DNA from: Macrococcus bovicus
GTDB lineage: Bacteria > Bacillota > Bacilli > Staphylococcales > Staphylococcaceae
Direction of reading: 5' to 3'
DNA: 64,000 bases
Assembly: GCF_004359575.1 (NCBI RefSeq)
Contig: NZ_SCWF01000001.1
Coordinates: 434,001 to 498,000, forward strand
Under the pieces are notes generated by a model, which worked only from the letters and a program-made list of their open reading frames with translations, was not told the origin of the DNA and searched no databases. Shown here piece by piece: positions 49,302-58,485 of the stretch. The position numbers were made by a program, and so were the translations under genes. Positions within the stretch are counted from its first letter, which is position 1. Each line of letters begins with the position of its first letter.

Positions 49302-49307
49302 CTGTCA

Positions 49308-49616
49308 TTAAAGAGCATCAATAAAGGCATTGATCTCTTCTTTAGTTTTGCGGTCCTTCGAAACAAAGCGGCCGATTTCCTGTCCGTCTTTAAAAGCAAT
49401 AAAGCTTGGAATACCCATTACATCATATTCCACCGCCAGATCCATCAGTTCATCGCGGTCAATGGAGACAAACTGATAATCAGGATGAGAGGCTTCGATC
49501 TCTGGCAGTGCCGGTTTAATAAAGTGACAATCCGGACACCAGCCGGCTGTAAACATCGCAATCGTCGGGGCATCGATCATTTCCTTGAAGTTCTCTACAC
49601 TTGTTATATTTTTCAT
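49308..49616 (-). CDS. ytpP: Thioredoxin-like protein (YtpP)
   Basis: The 102-aa protein has a thioredoxin fold with active site GWCPDCHFIKPALP near residue 26 and the cis-proline segment MGIPSFIAFKDGQEIGR. The CPDC dipeptide differs from the CGPC of TrxA, so redox potential and partners may differ. Its ATG overlaps the stop of the membrane protein gene by 4 bp, so the two are coupled. Confidence 0.9.
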   Translation of the reverse strand: MKNITSVENFKEMIDAPTIAMFTAGWCPDCHFIKPALPEIEASHPDYQFVSIDRDELMDLAVEYDVMGIPSFIAFKDGQEIGRFVSKDRKTKEEINAFIDAL

Positions 49617-50617
49617 GTTCGCTCTCCTGTCATAATCTGCTGATCACCTGGTTTGATGATATGTGCATTTTTCATCAGTCTATATACACTATAACTGATA
49701 ACGGCCGGCAGAATAAAATGAAACACTAGAATCTGCAGCCATGTTTCGACGGATGTGCCCATCGTCCGTATCGTCATGATCTGACCGACGAAGCCGCTCG
49801 TCCCCATGCCCGCACCGGCCGCCACATTTTTCATCGGCCAGAGAATGGTCATGAGCGGTGCTGTAATGATACTCGCAATCACCGGCGGCACCAGTATGAA
49901 CGGATTTCTTAAATAGTTCGGAATCTGGATCTTACTTGTGCCGATGCCGTTCGCAATGACCCCTTGGATGCCATTGTCACCGTAACTCGTCACTGCAAAG
50001 CCGATCATATGGCAGCAGCAGCCGATTGTCGCAGCTGCTGCGGCTGTCCCTTCAATGCCAAGCATAAGGGCCAGTGCAGCACTTGAGATCGGACTGGATA
50101 ACGTCAGGCCGAAGACAGCCGACACTAAAATCCCCATAAGCAGCGGCTGCTGCTCAGTAGAGAATGTGATAAAATCCCCGAGTCCGGTCATCAGTCTCGC
50201 AATAAACGGCCCGATCAGTTTAGCGACAACCGCGCCGATGATAAGCGTCAGAAGCGGTGTCAGCAGTATATCAATCTTCGTTCGCCCGGAGTACAGCCGG
50301 CCTATCTCTGATGTGATCAGTGCCACCAGATATGTCCCTGCTGCACCGCCGAGCTCATAGCCGTACATGCCGGTCACAGCGCTCGAAAAGATCACTAAAG
50401 GTGACGCACCGAGCCCGTAAGCGACACTGACGCCGACAGCAGCCCCTGTATAAGTTTTGGCCATCTGACCAATCGTAATAAAGAGAGACGTATCAAAATA
50501 CGGTTTCAGCTGCGTGCCGATTGTCTCAATAATCAAGCCGATAATCAATGAACTGAACAGTCCAAGTGCCAGATAGCTCATCCCATCTATGAACCATCGC
50601 TTCAAATATGTTTTCAT
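49613..50617 (-). CDS. PTS_EIIC_2-type integral membrane protein
   Basis: The 334-aa protein has eight to ten membrane helices and glycine-rich segments such as VTGMYGYELGGAAGTYLVAL and AGAGMGTSGFVGQIMT. It belongs to the group annotated as PTS sugar transporter subunit IIC (PTS_EIIC_2), which occurs without recognisable EIIA/EIIB partners. None is seen nearby here, so sugar transport by phosphotransfer is doubtful. GAGGTGAAGGG precedes the ATG. Confidence 0.8.
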   Translation of the reverse strand: MKTYLKRWFIDGMSYLALGLFSSLIIGLIIETIGTQLKPYFDTSLFITIGQMAKTYTGAAVGVSVAYGLGASPLVIFSSAVTGMYGYELGGAAGTYLVALITSEIGRLYSGRTKIDILLTPLLTLIIGAVVAKLIGPFIARLMTGLGDFITFSTEQQPLLMGILVSAVFGLTLSSPISSAALALMLGIEGTAAAAATIGCCCHMIGFAVTSYGDNGIQGVIANGIGTSKIQIPNYLRNPFILVPPVIASIITAPLMTILWPMKNVAAGAGMGTSGFVGQIMTIRTMGTSVETWLQILVFHFILPAVISYSVYRLMKNAHIIKPGDQQIMTGERT

Positions 50618-50669
50618 CCCTTCACCTCAACGTTCAGTATAAATGATTTGCAGGGAGAAGTGTACATAA

Positions 50670-50695
50670 AAAAAGACAGGTCATTGACCTGTCTA
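50670..50695 (-). terminator. Terminator of tcyABC
   Basis: A 9-bp inverted repeat (50674-50682 with 50686-50694) includes the tcyC stop codon and is followed by a T-run on the minus strand. Confidence 0.8.
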
Positions 50696-51424
50696 ACGTG
50701 TCTCAATCATGTTCAGGAATCGCTTGAGCGGCTCAGACTTAGGCTGATTGAAGATATCATCCGGTGTCCCCATCTCTGCGATCTGCCCTTCATGAATGAA
50801 GGCGATACGGTTCGCCACATTCTTCGCGAAGTTCATTTCATGCGTCACAATGACCATTGTCATACCGTCTCCTGCCAGATCCTTCATGACATTCAATACG
50901 TCGTTGACCAGTTCAGGGTCAAGTGCAGATGTCGGTTCATCAAACAGCATGACCTTCGGATTCATGGCAAGCGCCCGGGCGATGCCGACACGTTGCTGCT
51001 GTCCGCCTGACAGACCAGACGGATACTGATTCATGACATGCTCAAGCCCTACTTTCTGCAGCAGGTTCACTGCGATGCCTCTCGCTTCTTCTTTCGGCAT
51101 TTTCTTGACGATGACCAGGCCTTCCATAACGTTTTCAAGGGCTGTCATATGAGGGAACAGCTGATAGTTCTGAAAGACCATCCCAGATTTCTTTCTGACG
51201 GCAATCTGACTTTGCTTATCTTGATTGCTGTATGTCTGACCGTCCACTGTCACCGTCCCTGTCGTCGGTAATTCGAGCGCATTCATCATGCGGAGGAGCG
51301 TTGTCTTCCCGGAACCGCTACGCCCGATTAACACCACAACCTCACCATTACGGACATCCAGGTCCACGCCTTTAATGACTTCTTTGTCGCCGAAGCTTTT
51401 ATGGATATCTCTCATTTCAATCAT
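50693..51424 (-). CDS. tcyC: L-cystine ABC transporter, ATP-binding protein
   Basis: The 243-aa ATPase energises cystine uptake. It shows Walker [20 protein letters not shown], the signature [19 protein letters not shown], Walker [15 protein letters not shown] and the switch histidine in VTHEMNF. All motifs are intact, as in polar amino acid importers. The ATG overlaps the tcyB stop by 4 bp. Assignment to cystine rests on the binding protein of the same operon. Confidence 0.9.
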   Translation of the reverse strand: MIEMRDIHKSFGDKEVIKGVDLDVRNGEVVVLIGRSGSGKTTLLRMMNALELPTTGTVTVDGQTYSNQDKQSQIAVRKKSGMVFQNYQLFPHMTALENVMEGLVIVKKMPKEEARGIAVNLLQKVGLEHVMNQYPSGLSGGQQQRVGIARALAMNPKVMLFDEPTSALDPELVNDVLNVMKDLAGDGMTMVIVTHEMNFAKNVANRIAFIHEGQIAEMGTPDDIFNQPKSEPLKRFLNMIETR

Positions 51425-52140
51425 GACACATACTTCCTTTCAATGCGACGTTCGTATCTGCCCTGAACAAATGAAATGATAAAGCAGACCACCCAGTACA
51501 TCAGCGCAACGAGTGTGTAGATCGATAGAAACTCATAGCTTGTCGCTGCCACTTCCTGCGCCTTCCGGAACATCTCAGCCACTAAGATAAAGCCGAGAAG
51601 GGAAGTGTCCTTGATCAAGCTTAAGAACGTATTGCCGAGTGCTGGAATCGAAATTCTCAGGGCCTGAGGCAAGACAATACGACGCATGGTCATCCATTCT
51701 GTCATGCCGATGGAATAAGCGGCCTCACGCTGTCCTTTAGGAATGGATATAATACCGCCGCGGATAATTTCAGAGGCATAAGCCCCTACATTCAGGCTCA
51801 GGCCGATAATCGCTGCGACGACGGGTGCTAATGTCAGCTGTTTATCAGGGTCGCCCGTGATGAGCCGGCCGATCTCAGGAATACCATAGAAAATAATGAA
51901 AAGCTGGACGATCATCGGCGTCCCACGAATGATAGAGACATATATTCTTGCAATAGTCCTTAAAAAACGGTTATCAGAAATTCTGCTCAGTGCTGTAGCA
52001 AGCGCTATGATCAGTCCTAAGACAAAGGTAATAATAGTAATAGGGATTGACCAAGTGATCAATCCCTGTAACATAGGCAGAAACGCTTGCTGAGCTGCGT
52101 CCAGGGCGTGCTGCTGTTCTGCATTAAGGTTGAGTGACAT
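51421..52140 (-). CDS. tcyB: L-cystine ABC transporter, permease
   Basis: The 239-aa protein is a HisM-type permease with about five helices, the HEAT segment [20 protein letters not shown] and the EAA loop [20 protein letters not shown] followed by [16 protein letters not shown] chose ATG 52140 (MSLNL), which lies inside the end of tcyA; a longer frame to 52161 overlaps tcyA further. It is coupled to tcyC. Confidence 0.88.
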   Translation of the reverse strand: MSLNLNAEQQHALDAAQQAFLPMLQGLITWSIPITIITFVLGLIIALATALSRISDNRFLRTIARIYVSIIRGTPMIVQLFIIFYGIPEIGRLITGDPDKQLTLAPVVAAIIGLSLNVGAYASEIIRGGIISIPKGQREAAYSIGMTEWMTMRRIVLPQALRISIPALGNTFLSLIKDTSLLGFILVAEMFRKAQEVAATSYEFLSIYTLVALMYWVVCFIISFVQGRYERRIERKYVS

Positions 52141-52897
52141 CTTCACCGAACCATTTTTCACTGATTTTTTTCAGCTCGCCGTCTTTTTGAAGGTCGTCAA
52201 TAGCTTTATTGACCTTATCGATTAAAGCTTTATCTGTTTTCTTGGTGAAAACAAATGCTGACTGACTTTTTTCAGCGTCACCTTCAATGACTTTGATATC
52301 TGCATTTTTCTTCTGTTTCATATAATCCAGCACTGATAATTTCTCGTTGAATGTCCCTTCAACACGATTAGATAATACAAGCTCCATAGACTGGTTGAAA
52401 CCTTCTACCTGCGTAATCTGTGCGCCTTTGTCTTTCGCCAGTTTACCGTAGTTGGATGTTAAAGTCTGGGCAAGTTTCTTACCTTCCACATCGTCAAATG
52501 ATTTGATGTCACTGTTTTTGCGTGTCACAAGCACAGCGTTCGTATAAGTGTAAGGTTTAGAGAACTGATATTTCTGCTGACGTTCTTCATTGATACCGAC
52601 TTGATTAGCTACTGTCGTGAAACGACCTGAGTTCAGGCCGGCAAACATTGAATCCCACTGTGTCTCCACAAATTTCACTTTGTAACCCATCTTTTTAGCA
52701 ACCGCTTCAGTCACTTCGACGTCGAAGCCTGTTAATTTGTCATTCTTGTCGTGGAAAGTGAAAGGAGAATATGTCCCTTCCGTTCCTACTGTTAAAACTT
52801 TGTCCTCTGATTTAGAACTGTCAGATGACTTGTCTGATTGACCGCATGCTGCAAGGAAGATGAGCACTGCCATCATCATCATTAAAAACTTCTTCAT
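52124..52897 (-). CDS. tcyA: L-cystine-binding lipoprotein
   Basis: The 257-aa protein has a lipoprotein signal (lipobox LAAC at 15-18), so it is tethered to the outer membrane face. It has the SBP_bac_3 fold with TVGTEGTYSPFTFHDKNDKL, GFDVEVTEAVAKKMGYKV and FVETQWDSMFAGLNSGRF. These stretches are very close to Bacillus TcyA, which supports L-cystine as substrate. AGGAG precedes the ATG. A candidate promoter is at 52940-52967. The operon faces the PatB gene across a 96-aa gene, forming a sulphur-acquisition neighbourhood. Confidence 0.9.
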   Translation of the reverse strand: MKKFLMMMMAVLIFLAACGQSDKSSDSSKSEDKVLTVGTEGTYSPFTFHDKNDKLTGFDVEVTEAVAKKMGYKVKFVETQWDSMFAGLNSGRFTTVANQVGINEERQQKYQFSKPYTYTNAVLVTRKNSDIKSFDDVEGKKLAQTLTSNYGKLAKDKGAQITQVEGFNQSMELVLSNRVEGTFNEKLSVLDYMKQKKNADIKVIEGDAEKSQSAFVFTKKTDKALIDKVNKAIDDLQKDGELKKISEKWFGEDVTQP

Positions 52898-52939
52898 TTT
52901 GTCCGCTCCTATTCTTATTGATTTACTCGGAATAACTTC

Positions 52940-52967
52940 ATTCTAGTGCATTGTGACGTTAAGTCAA
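52940..52967 (-). promoter_or_regulatory. Candidate promoter of tcyABC
   Basis: On the minus strand TTGACT (52962-52967) and TAGAAT (52940-52945) are 16 nt apart. I could not identify a clear CymR operator. Confidence 0.5.
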
Positions 52968-53043
52968 CAAAAAGATGCTGAAGTCGGGTCGAAACTTGAA
53001 TTTTTCTGTTGAAAGACGATAATAGAAGTAAGGAGGATTGACG

Positions 53044-53334
53044 ATGAAACTTAAATCCATTATTGCTGGCACGACACTTATTCTGATTGCAGGCTACTTC
53101 TTCTCACTGCGCTACCAGCTGAAGAATCCTGCCAAAGTACTCGCTGAAATCAAGCAACAATATACTGATGTCGAAGGGGGCTATATCGACTATACCCCGG
53201 AGAACTATAAAAAACTCGGCCTGGAAACAACTATTTATCGCGGCGGCGTCATCACGACGACGAGTGAATATGATTTTATAGCAGATGCCTATAGCGGCGA
53301 ACTCATTGATACAACAGAGATAACCACAGTTTAA
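53044..53334 (+). CDS. Small exported or membrane-anchored protein, unknown
   Basis: The 96-aa protein has a basic start and one hydrophobic segment (about 4-21) and then about 70 extracytoplasmic residues. The C-terminal half (GGVITTTSEYDFIADAYSGE followed by LIDTTE) resembles the strand pattern of small PepSY-like domains, but I cannot assign it firmly. The ATG at 53044 is set by AGGAGG; a TTG just upstream is less likely. It is transcribed towards the PatB gene and shares its terminator. Confidence 0.65.
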   Translation: MKLKSIIAGTTLILIAGYFFSLRYQLKNPAKVLAEIKQQYTDVEGGYIDYTPENYKKLGLETTIYRGGVITTTSEYDFIADAYSGELIDTTEITTV

Positions 53335-53351
53335 CTAACTGTGGTTATTTT
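53322..53351. terminator. Bidirectional terminator containing both stop codons
   Basis: A 10-bp inverted repeat (53322-53331 with 53337-53346) holds the stop codons of both convergent genes in its loop, with T-runs on both sides. Confidence 0.82.
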
Positions 53352-54522
53352 TCAGGTGATCGAATGCTTTCTTGATTCTGACCATCCCTTCTTCAAGACG
53401 TGCATGGTCACAGGCGACATTCAACCTGAAATGAGTACTGTCACCGTGCATATACGTACTGCCGATGCCTACTGCCACCTTCCCTACTGTCTGCAGGGCC
53501 TGCTGGACTTCTTCCTCACTATAGCCGCTCTTGCTGAAGTCTATCCACATGAGAAATGTTGCGTCCGGAATATAGACGCCCAGCACATCATCAAGATGCG
53601 TTTCTATATAGTTTGTCACGAACTTCATATTCTCCAGGATAAAGTCATTGAGTGCATCCACCCAGTCGGCACATTCCATATAGCCCGCTTCTATCGCGTT
53701 GAGCGCTAAGGCATTCGGATTTCCGATGCCGGCAGCCAGAATCTGGCGGGAAAGCTCCATCTTCAGGAACCGGTTTTTCGTCACATAATAGGCATGCGGC
53801 AGTCCTGATATATTGAATGTCTTTCCTAGACAAGAGGTCACAATCATAGGACTGTCCGGTTTCATCCAGTTGATCAGAGACTGATGAGGCTGCTGTCTCA
53901 CAAAATCCATATGAATTTCGTCCGCAATGATAAACACATCATGCGCTTCACAAATGCTGACGATTTCATCCAGCTCTTCAGTCGTAAACACTTTCCCCGT
54001 CGGATTATGGGGATTACAGAAGAGGAAGACTTTCATATCAGGGCGCTGACAGAGTGACTCAAAGGCATCGAAATCCATCTTATAGGTCTGCCCGTCGAAT
54101 ACGAGCGGTGACGGGACAACGACTCGTCTGTTCGCTTCTATCAAGGTCAGAAATGTGTTGTAACTCGGAATATTGACAATGACACCTTCCCCCGGCTGGG
54201 TCAGTGCGCGGATGGATTCAGTGATCGTGTAAAGGACGGTCGGCGCGTAAAACAGATCATTATTCATGACACGCGTATCAAATCTCGTTCTATACCAATG
54301 TTTGATAGGTTCATAGAACTTGTCCTGCTGCCATTTCGTATAGCCGATAATCCGATGATCGAGCCGTCCGTGGAGCGCGTCTAATATCGGCTGCGGTGTG
54401 GCAATGTCCATATCTGCAATCCAGAAAGGCAGCATGTCCGTTGTTTCATAGACCAGGTCCATGCCCTCATATTTAATGCTCTGTGTATGACTGCGATCAA
54501 TCACTTCATTAAAATCGTACAT
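53335..54522 (-). CDS. patB: MalY/PatB family C-S lyase (cystathionine beta-lyase type)
   Basis: The 395-aa PLP enzyme is of the PatB branch, which cleaves cystathionine or other cysteine thioethers to homocysteine or thiol, pyruvate and ammonia. Motifs are LPFWIADMDIATP near the start, LFCNPHNPTGKVF near 170, ADEIHMDFV and the PLP lysine in TSCLGKTFNISG near 232. Its position beside the cystine importer fits sulphur amino acid metabolism. Substrate preference cannot be told from sequence. Confidence 0.92.
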   Translation of the reverse strand: MYDFNEVIDRSHTQSIKYEGMDLVYETTDMLPFWIADMDIATPQPILDALHGRLDHRIIGYTKWQQDKFYEPIKHWYRTRFDTRVMNNDLFYAPTVLYTITESIRALTQPGEGVIVNIPSYNTFLTLIEANRRVVVPSPLVFDGQTYKMDFDAFESLCQRPDMKVFLFCNPHNPTGKVFTTEELDEIVSICEAHDVFIIADEIHMDFVRQQPHQSLINWMKPDSPMIVTSCLGKTFNISGLPHAYYVTKNRFLKMELSRQILAAGIGNPNALALNAIEAGYMECADWVDALNDFILENMKFVTNYIETHLDDVLGVYIPDATFLMWIDFSKSGYSEEEVQQALQTVGKVAVGIGSTYMHGDSTHFRLNVACDHARLEEGMVRIKKAFDHLKNNHS

Positions 54523-54561
54523 TTTAATTTCCCCCTTTTATTTCATTTTAGCACGTGCCCA

Positions 54562-54590
54562 CAAAAAAGACCGCCCTTTAGGCGGTCTTA
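54562..54590 (-). terminator. Terminator of trmB
   Basis: An 8-bp G+C-rich inverted repeat (54568-54575 with 54581-54588) touches the trmB stop and is followed on the minus strand by CTTTTTTG. Confidence 0.8.
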
Positions 54591-55220
54591 GAAAGTGGCT
54601 TCTAATCGATTGATGCGGAAGCCCTTGCTTGAGAATTTATCTTCGTATTCAGTTCTGATATTATCTGCCGGCTCATCTGTATGAAGATCGAGACTGATAT
54701 TCTTGAGCTTCATACCATACTGGCTCATACTTTCCAGCGAGAACTCGAACAGCTGCTGATTGTCTGTTTTGAAATGAACTTCGCCGTCCTCTTTCAGGAT
54801 GACCTGATAGAGCTTCAGGAAATTCTCATGTGTCAGACGTCTTTTCGCATGACGCGTCTTCGGCCATGGATCGGAGAAGTTCAGATAGACACGGTCCACT
54901 TCCCCTGCTGAGAAATAGTCCGCCAAATGTTCCGCATCTAAAGTCAGCAGGCGCAGATTCGTGATGTTCTGTTCGACTGCTTTTTCGACGATACGGATCA
55001 TGACGTTTTTATCACGTTCGATGCCGATGTAATTGATGTCAGGATGGGCTTTTGCCATCTCTGTTATAAAGCGGCCCATTCCACTGCCGACTTCTATATG
55101 AATCGGCTGGTCATTATTGAACCATTCTCTCATCTGACCTTTTCTAGCTTCGTCAATACTGACGATTTCAGCATGAGCGAGAAGGAAATCTTCAGCCCAT
55201 GGTTTATTTCTCATTCTCAT
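54588..55220 (-). CDS. trmB: tRNA (guanine-N7-)-methyltransferase
   Basis: TrmB forms m7G46 in the variable loop of tRNA. The 210-aa protein has the SAM motif IHIEVGSGMGRFITEMAKAH near residue 41, YIGIERDKNVMIRI, the catalytic region YLNFSDPWPKTRHAKRRLTH and the C-terminal TEYEDKFSSKG. AAGGAG precedes the ATG. It follows ytmP by 11 bp, the same pair as in Bacillus and Staphylococcus. Confidence 0.95.
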   Translation of the reverse strand: MRMRNKPWAEDFLLAHAEIVSIDEARKGQMREWFNNDQPIHIEVGSGMGRFITEMAKAHPDINYIGIERDKNVMIRIVEKAVEQNITNLRLLTLDAEHLADYFSAGEVDRVYLNFSDPWPKTRHAKRRLTHENFLKLYQVILKEDGEVHFKTDNQQLFEFSLESMSQYGMKLKNISLDLHTDEPADNIRTEYEDKFSSKGFRINRLEATF

Positions 55221-55231
55221 GTCGTATCTCC

Positions 55232-56026
55232 TTATATAAAACGGTTTCTCGACAGCACGTCATCCAAGAAGACGAGCCAGTAGTTCATGTCCTGATAACG
55301 GTTTTTTTCCTCGTACCATTCCACCATCGCAATAGCCTGGATCACTGTATACCATTTCATGCGTTTTCTCAGATCCAGTGAATCATCTATCCCGTACTTC
55401 CGGAGCCACTGCGGCCAGTCTTCCGGCTTGATATACGTATACAGGATCATGCCGATATCTATCGCAGGGTCTGCAATCATCGCCCCTTCCCAGTCCACGA
55501 GAAACAGTTCGTCCTGCTCGGACAGGAGCCAGTTATTATGATTGACATCGCCATGACAGACCGTATAGAAAGCCTTGTCGAGTACAGGCATATGTTCATC
55601 CAGGTAAGTGAGCGCTTTACGGACAACGCGATGGGCCATGACCTGTCTGGACAATGATGAATTGATCTTAGTGAGCAGCATCGATGGAAACATCGGCTTC
55701 ATCTCCAGTTTCTTGAGCATACTGGACAGCTGCTTAGAGCCGTGTATCTTACGAAGAAGAAGTGCAACACGTTCGGAATCCATTTCTTCCGGTTCGAGCG
55801 CTCGACCGTTCTTCCAGTGCTGGGCCGTCACGACTTCCCCTGTTTCAATACGCTTCGTCCACACTAGTTTAGGTACAATTCCTTCTGCCGATAATGCAGC
55901 GAGGAACGGACTGGAATTTCTTTTGAGAAAGAGCTTATGTCCATCCTGTTCCGCCATATATGCTTCGCCGGATGCACCACCAGCTGAGTCGAGCGTCCAG
56001 CCCAGTTGATAGAAATGTTCCAACAT
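55232..56026 (-). CDS. ytmP: YtmP-like phosphotransferase (APH/choline kinase fold)
   Basis: The 264-aa protein has an aminoglycoside-phosphotransferase/choline-kinase fold. Visible elements are the catalytic loop VCHGDVNHNNWLLS near residue 160, the metal-binding LFLVDWEGAMIADPAIDIG, and an N-terminal lobe with KLFLKRNSSP. Its natural substrate is unknown; the gene is conserved beside trmB, so a housekeeping role is more likely than drug resistance. GGAGGTG sets ATG 56026 rather than the ATG at 56038, which contains that site. Confidence 0.87.
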   Translation of the reverse strand: MLEHFYQLGWTLDSAGGASGEAYMAEQDGHKLFLKRNSSPFLAALSAEGIVPKLVWTKRIETGEVVTAQHWKNGRALEPEEMDSERVALLLRKIHGSKQLSSMLKKLEMKPMFPSMLLTKINSSLSRQVMAHRVVRKALTYLDEHMPVLDKAFYTVCHGDVNHNNWLLSEQDELFLVDWEGAMIADPAIDIGMILYTYIKPEDWPQWLRKYGIDDSLDLRKRMKWYTVIQAIAMVEWYEEKNRYQDMNYWLVFLDDVLSRNRFI

Positions 56027-56044
56027 GTTCACCTCCATTCAGAA

Positions 56045-56078
56045 AAAAGAAAAGGCTCGAGATAGAATCAAGAGCCTT
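56045..56078 (-). terminator. Terminator of dat
   Basis: AAGGCTC (56052-56058) pairs with GAGCCTT (56072-56078), and the inner bases extend the stem imperfectly. TTCTTTTTT follows on the minus strand. Confidence 0.65.
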
Positions 56079-56150
56079 ATCCAAGTACATTGCCAAAAAA
56101 GCGACTTGCTTAAATTTTATATCCTTTGACCTATTAATTCAAGAGTAAAA

Positions 56151-56981
56151 TCAAGAAGCTGGATAAATCTTCTCCTTGAAAGCTTGCTGAAGCTTACGTG
56201 TCAGGGGCCCGATCGCCATGACCTGATCATCAATCTGAGTGACAGGTGTGACTTCCAGTGACGTACTGGAGATAATGACTTCATCAGCATCATAAAGCGC
56301 ATCAGGCGTGAATGCCTGTTCGACAAACGGTATATTCAGCTCTTCTGCACAGCGCTTGATCACTTTGCGCGTGATGCCATTTAAAATCAGATGATTGGCA
56401 GGATGTGTATAGAGGGTCCCGTCCTTGATGATAAAGACATTGCTTGACGCCCCTTCTGTCACGATGCCATCCCGGACCTGAACAGCCTCTACAGCATCTG
56501 CGATATGCGCCTGCTGCTTTGCCAGCACATTGCCCAGCAAATTCAGGCTCTTGATATCACAGCGCAGCCAGCGGATGTCTTCCAGGGTGATAACTTTGAC
56601 TCCCTCTTCCATACCCTGTACCGGACGCGCTGAATCATAAGAATAGATTAACGTTACCGGCTCTGTTGATTCAGGAAAGATGTGATTGCGCTTGGCGATG
56701 CCACGTGTCACCTGCACATAGATCAAGCCGTCTTGTACGCGATTCTCAGCTATCAGACGCTCACAGATAGCGATGTAATCGTCCACGGTTGATGCAAGTT
56801 CAATCTGGATTTCTGAGGCACTGCGCAATAAGCGTTCGAAATGCGCCTCGGCAGTGAAAAGTCTGCCCTCATAGACACGGACCACTTCATAGATACCATC
56901 GCCGAACTGATAGCCGCGGTCGTCAGGGCTGATGGCTATGTTGTCATTGATGTATTCACCATTATAATAGATAAGACCCAT
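56151..56981 (-). CDS. dat: D-alanine aminotransferase
   Basis: Dat makes D-glutamate or D-alanine for cell-wall peptides by transferring an amino group. The 276-aa fold-type IV PLP enzyme begins MGLIYYNGEYI, has SPDDRGYQFGDGIYEVVRVY near 20-39, the PLP lysine in RCDIKSLNLLGNVLAKQQA near 145 and the phosphate-binding NHLILNGITRKVI. ATG 56981 has GGAGG upstream and lies one base after the pepV stop. The tandem pepV-dat order is the same in staphylococci. Confidence 0.95.
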   Translation of the reverse strand: MGLIYYNGEYINDNIAISPDDRGYQFGDGIYEVVRVYEGRLFTAEAHFERLLRSASEIQIELASTVDDYIAICERLIAENRVQDGLIYVQVTRGIAKRNHIFPESTEPVTLIYSYDSARPVQGMEEGVKVITLEDIRWLRCDIKSLNLLGNVLAKQQAHIADAVEAVQVRDGIVTEGASSNVFIIKDGTLYTHPANHLILNGITRKVIKRCAEELNIPFVEQAFTPDALYDADEVIISSTSLEVTPVTQIDDQVMAIGPLTRKLQQAFKEKIYPAS

Positions 56982-56982
56982 A

Positions 56983-58386
56983 TCAGTCCTCCACGCAGAC
57001 AGCATGGATGGCTTCTAAGTAGATAGCTGTTGCATCAAACAACTGTTTTTTCGTGATATATTCATTCTTCTGGTGCATCAGATCAACTGAATCTTTGAAC
57101 ATCGCGCCGAATGCCACCCCTTTTTCAAGGTTACGGGCGTAAGTACCGCCGCCGATCGTATAAGGCTCGGTCATATCACCTGTCTGATTGCGGTAGGCTG
57201 TCAGCAGCTTCTGCACGAACGGATCGTTTTTATCGACATAGTGCGGTTCCTGATGTGTATTGACATCAATCTCAAACTCATCCTTGATACGTTCTGTAAA
57301 GTCAGCAATCTGCTGATTGAAATCAAAGCCCGTCGGATAACGGAGGTTCACACCATAATGTCCACCGTCTACGTCTGTATAGCTGATGACACCGATATTG
57401 GTCGTCAGGCGGCCCATCTCTTCTGTTTCATAGGCCATGCCGAGCTTCTCGCCGAAATGTGAATCATAGAGATAGCGATCTCCGAACTGAACGAACTGTG
57501 CAGCTTTTGCATCCAGTTTCAAGGTATTCAGGAAGTGGACGAGATATAGTCCTGCATTAATCCCGATGGAAGGATCCATACCGTGCACTGATTTCCCTTC
57601 GACCTGCAGCAGCAGACTGCCATTGTCAACAGATGACTGACCCGTCAGTTCATGCTCACTGAGGAAGTTGTCAAATGACTGTATCGTATGATCCATTTTT
57701 TCTCTGACAACCAGCTTCGCCTCAGCAAAATCAGGTACCATATTATAACGTTCACCCGCATTAAGTGCTTTCAGTTCTACCTCCGGTGTCTCGCCTTCTG
57801 GTGACGCCGTCTGAACGATATCAAACGTTGTGATCCCTTTTTCACCGTGGATCAGCGGGAAATCAGCATCGGGAGCGATACCGAGGTCCGGCATCTCTTC
57901 GGTCTGGAAGTAGCGGTCTGTACACATCCAGCCTGATTCTTCATCGGTACCGATAATCATGTGGATACGCTTTTTGAAGTCCACGTTCATATCATGCAGG
58001 ATTTTCACGGCATAGTACGCTGCGATGGTCGGTCCTTTATCATCCAGTGTGCCCCGAGCAATCACACGGTCTTCAGTGACAACCGGATCAAATGGCTCCG
58101 TCTCCCAGCCGCTGCCGGCAGGAACCACGTCTACGTGACACAGGATACCGAACAGGTCATCCCCTTTACCCATTTCGATGCGCCCTGCAATATGGTCGAC
58201 ATCGACAGACTTAAAGCCGTCCCGTTCAGCAATTTTGTACATATATTCGAGTGCTGCTCTAGGTCCCGGACCGACAGGTGTCTCTTTTGACATCAGGCTG
58301 TCATCACGGACACTTTCAATTGCGAGCAAACCCTTTAAATCTTCGATGATCTTGTCTTCGTATTGTGCAACTTTCTCTCTCCACAT
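56983..58386 (-). CDS. pepV: Dipeptidase PepV (M20 family)
   Basis: The 467-aa dinuclear zinc enzyme hydrolyses dipeptides. Metal ligands are visible in [20 protein letters not shown] (His), [19 protein letters not shown] (bridging Asp), [15 protein letters not shown] (catalytic Glu) and [14 protein letters not shown] (Asp), with a lid domain in between and a C-terminal [19 protein letters not shown] (His lost to Tyr-Ala in this short view). AAGGAGG precedes the ATG. It is operonic with dat. Confidence 0.93.
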   Translation of the reverse strand: MWREKVAQYEDKIIEDLKGLLAIESVRDDSLMSKETPVGPGPRAALEYMYKIAERDGFKSVDVDHIAGRIEMGKGDDLFGILCHVDVVPAGSGWETEPFDPVVTEDRVIARGTLDDKGPTIAAYYAVKILHDMNVDFKKRIHMIIGTDEESGWMCTDRYFQTEEMPDLGIAPDADFPLIHGEKGITTFDIVQTASPEGETPEVELKALNAGERYNMVPDFAEAKLVVREKMDHTIQSFDNFLSEHELTGQSSVDNGSLLLQVEGKSVHGMDPSIGINAGLYLVHFLNTLKLDAKAAQFVQFGDRYLYDSHFGEKLGMAYETEEMGRLTTNIGVISYTDVDGGHYGVNLRYPTGFDFNQQIADFTERIKDEFEIDVNTHQEPHYVDKNDPFVQKLLTAYRNQTGDMTEPYTIGGGTYARNLEKGVAFGAMFKDSVDLMHQKNEYITKKQLFDATAIYLEAIHAVCVED

Positions 58387-58448
58387 GTTACATTCCTCCT
58401 TGTATTACTCATTATTTTACATGAAATATTCTGAAAATGAAAACACCA

Positions 58449-58478
58449 AAAAAGCCGTCTATTAATAGACAGCTTTTC
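58449..58478 (-). terminator. Terminator of the second YtxH-like gene
   Basis: A 13-bp stem with one mismatch (about 58451-58463 with 58464-58476) is followed on the minus strand by TTTTTTGG. Confidence 0.65.
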
Positions 58479-58485
58479 ATAAAGA

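Noticed and set aside
55232-56026. ytmP as an aminoglycoside resistance gene
   Set aside because: The kinase fold is shared, but the gene is conserved housekeeping beside trmB in Bacillales.
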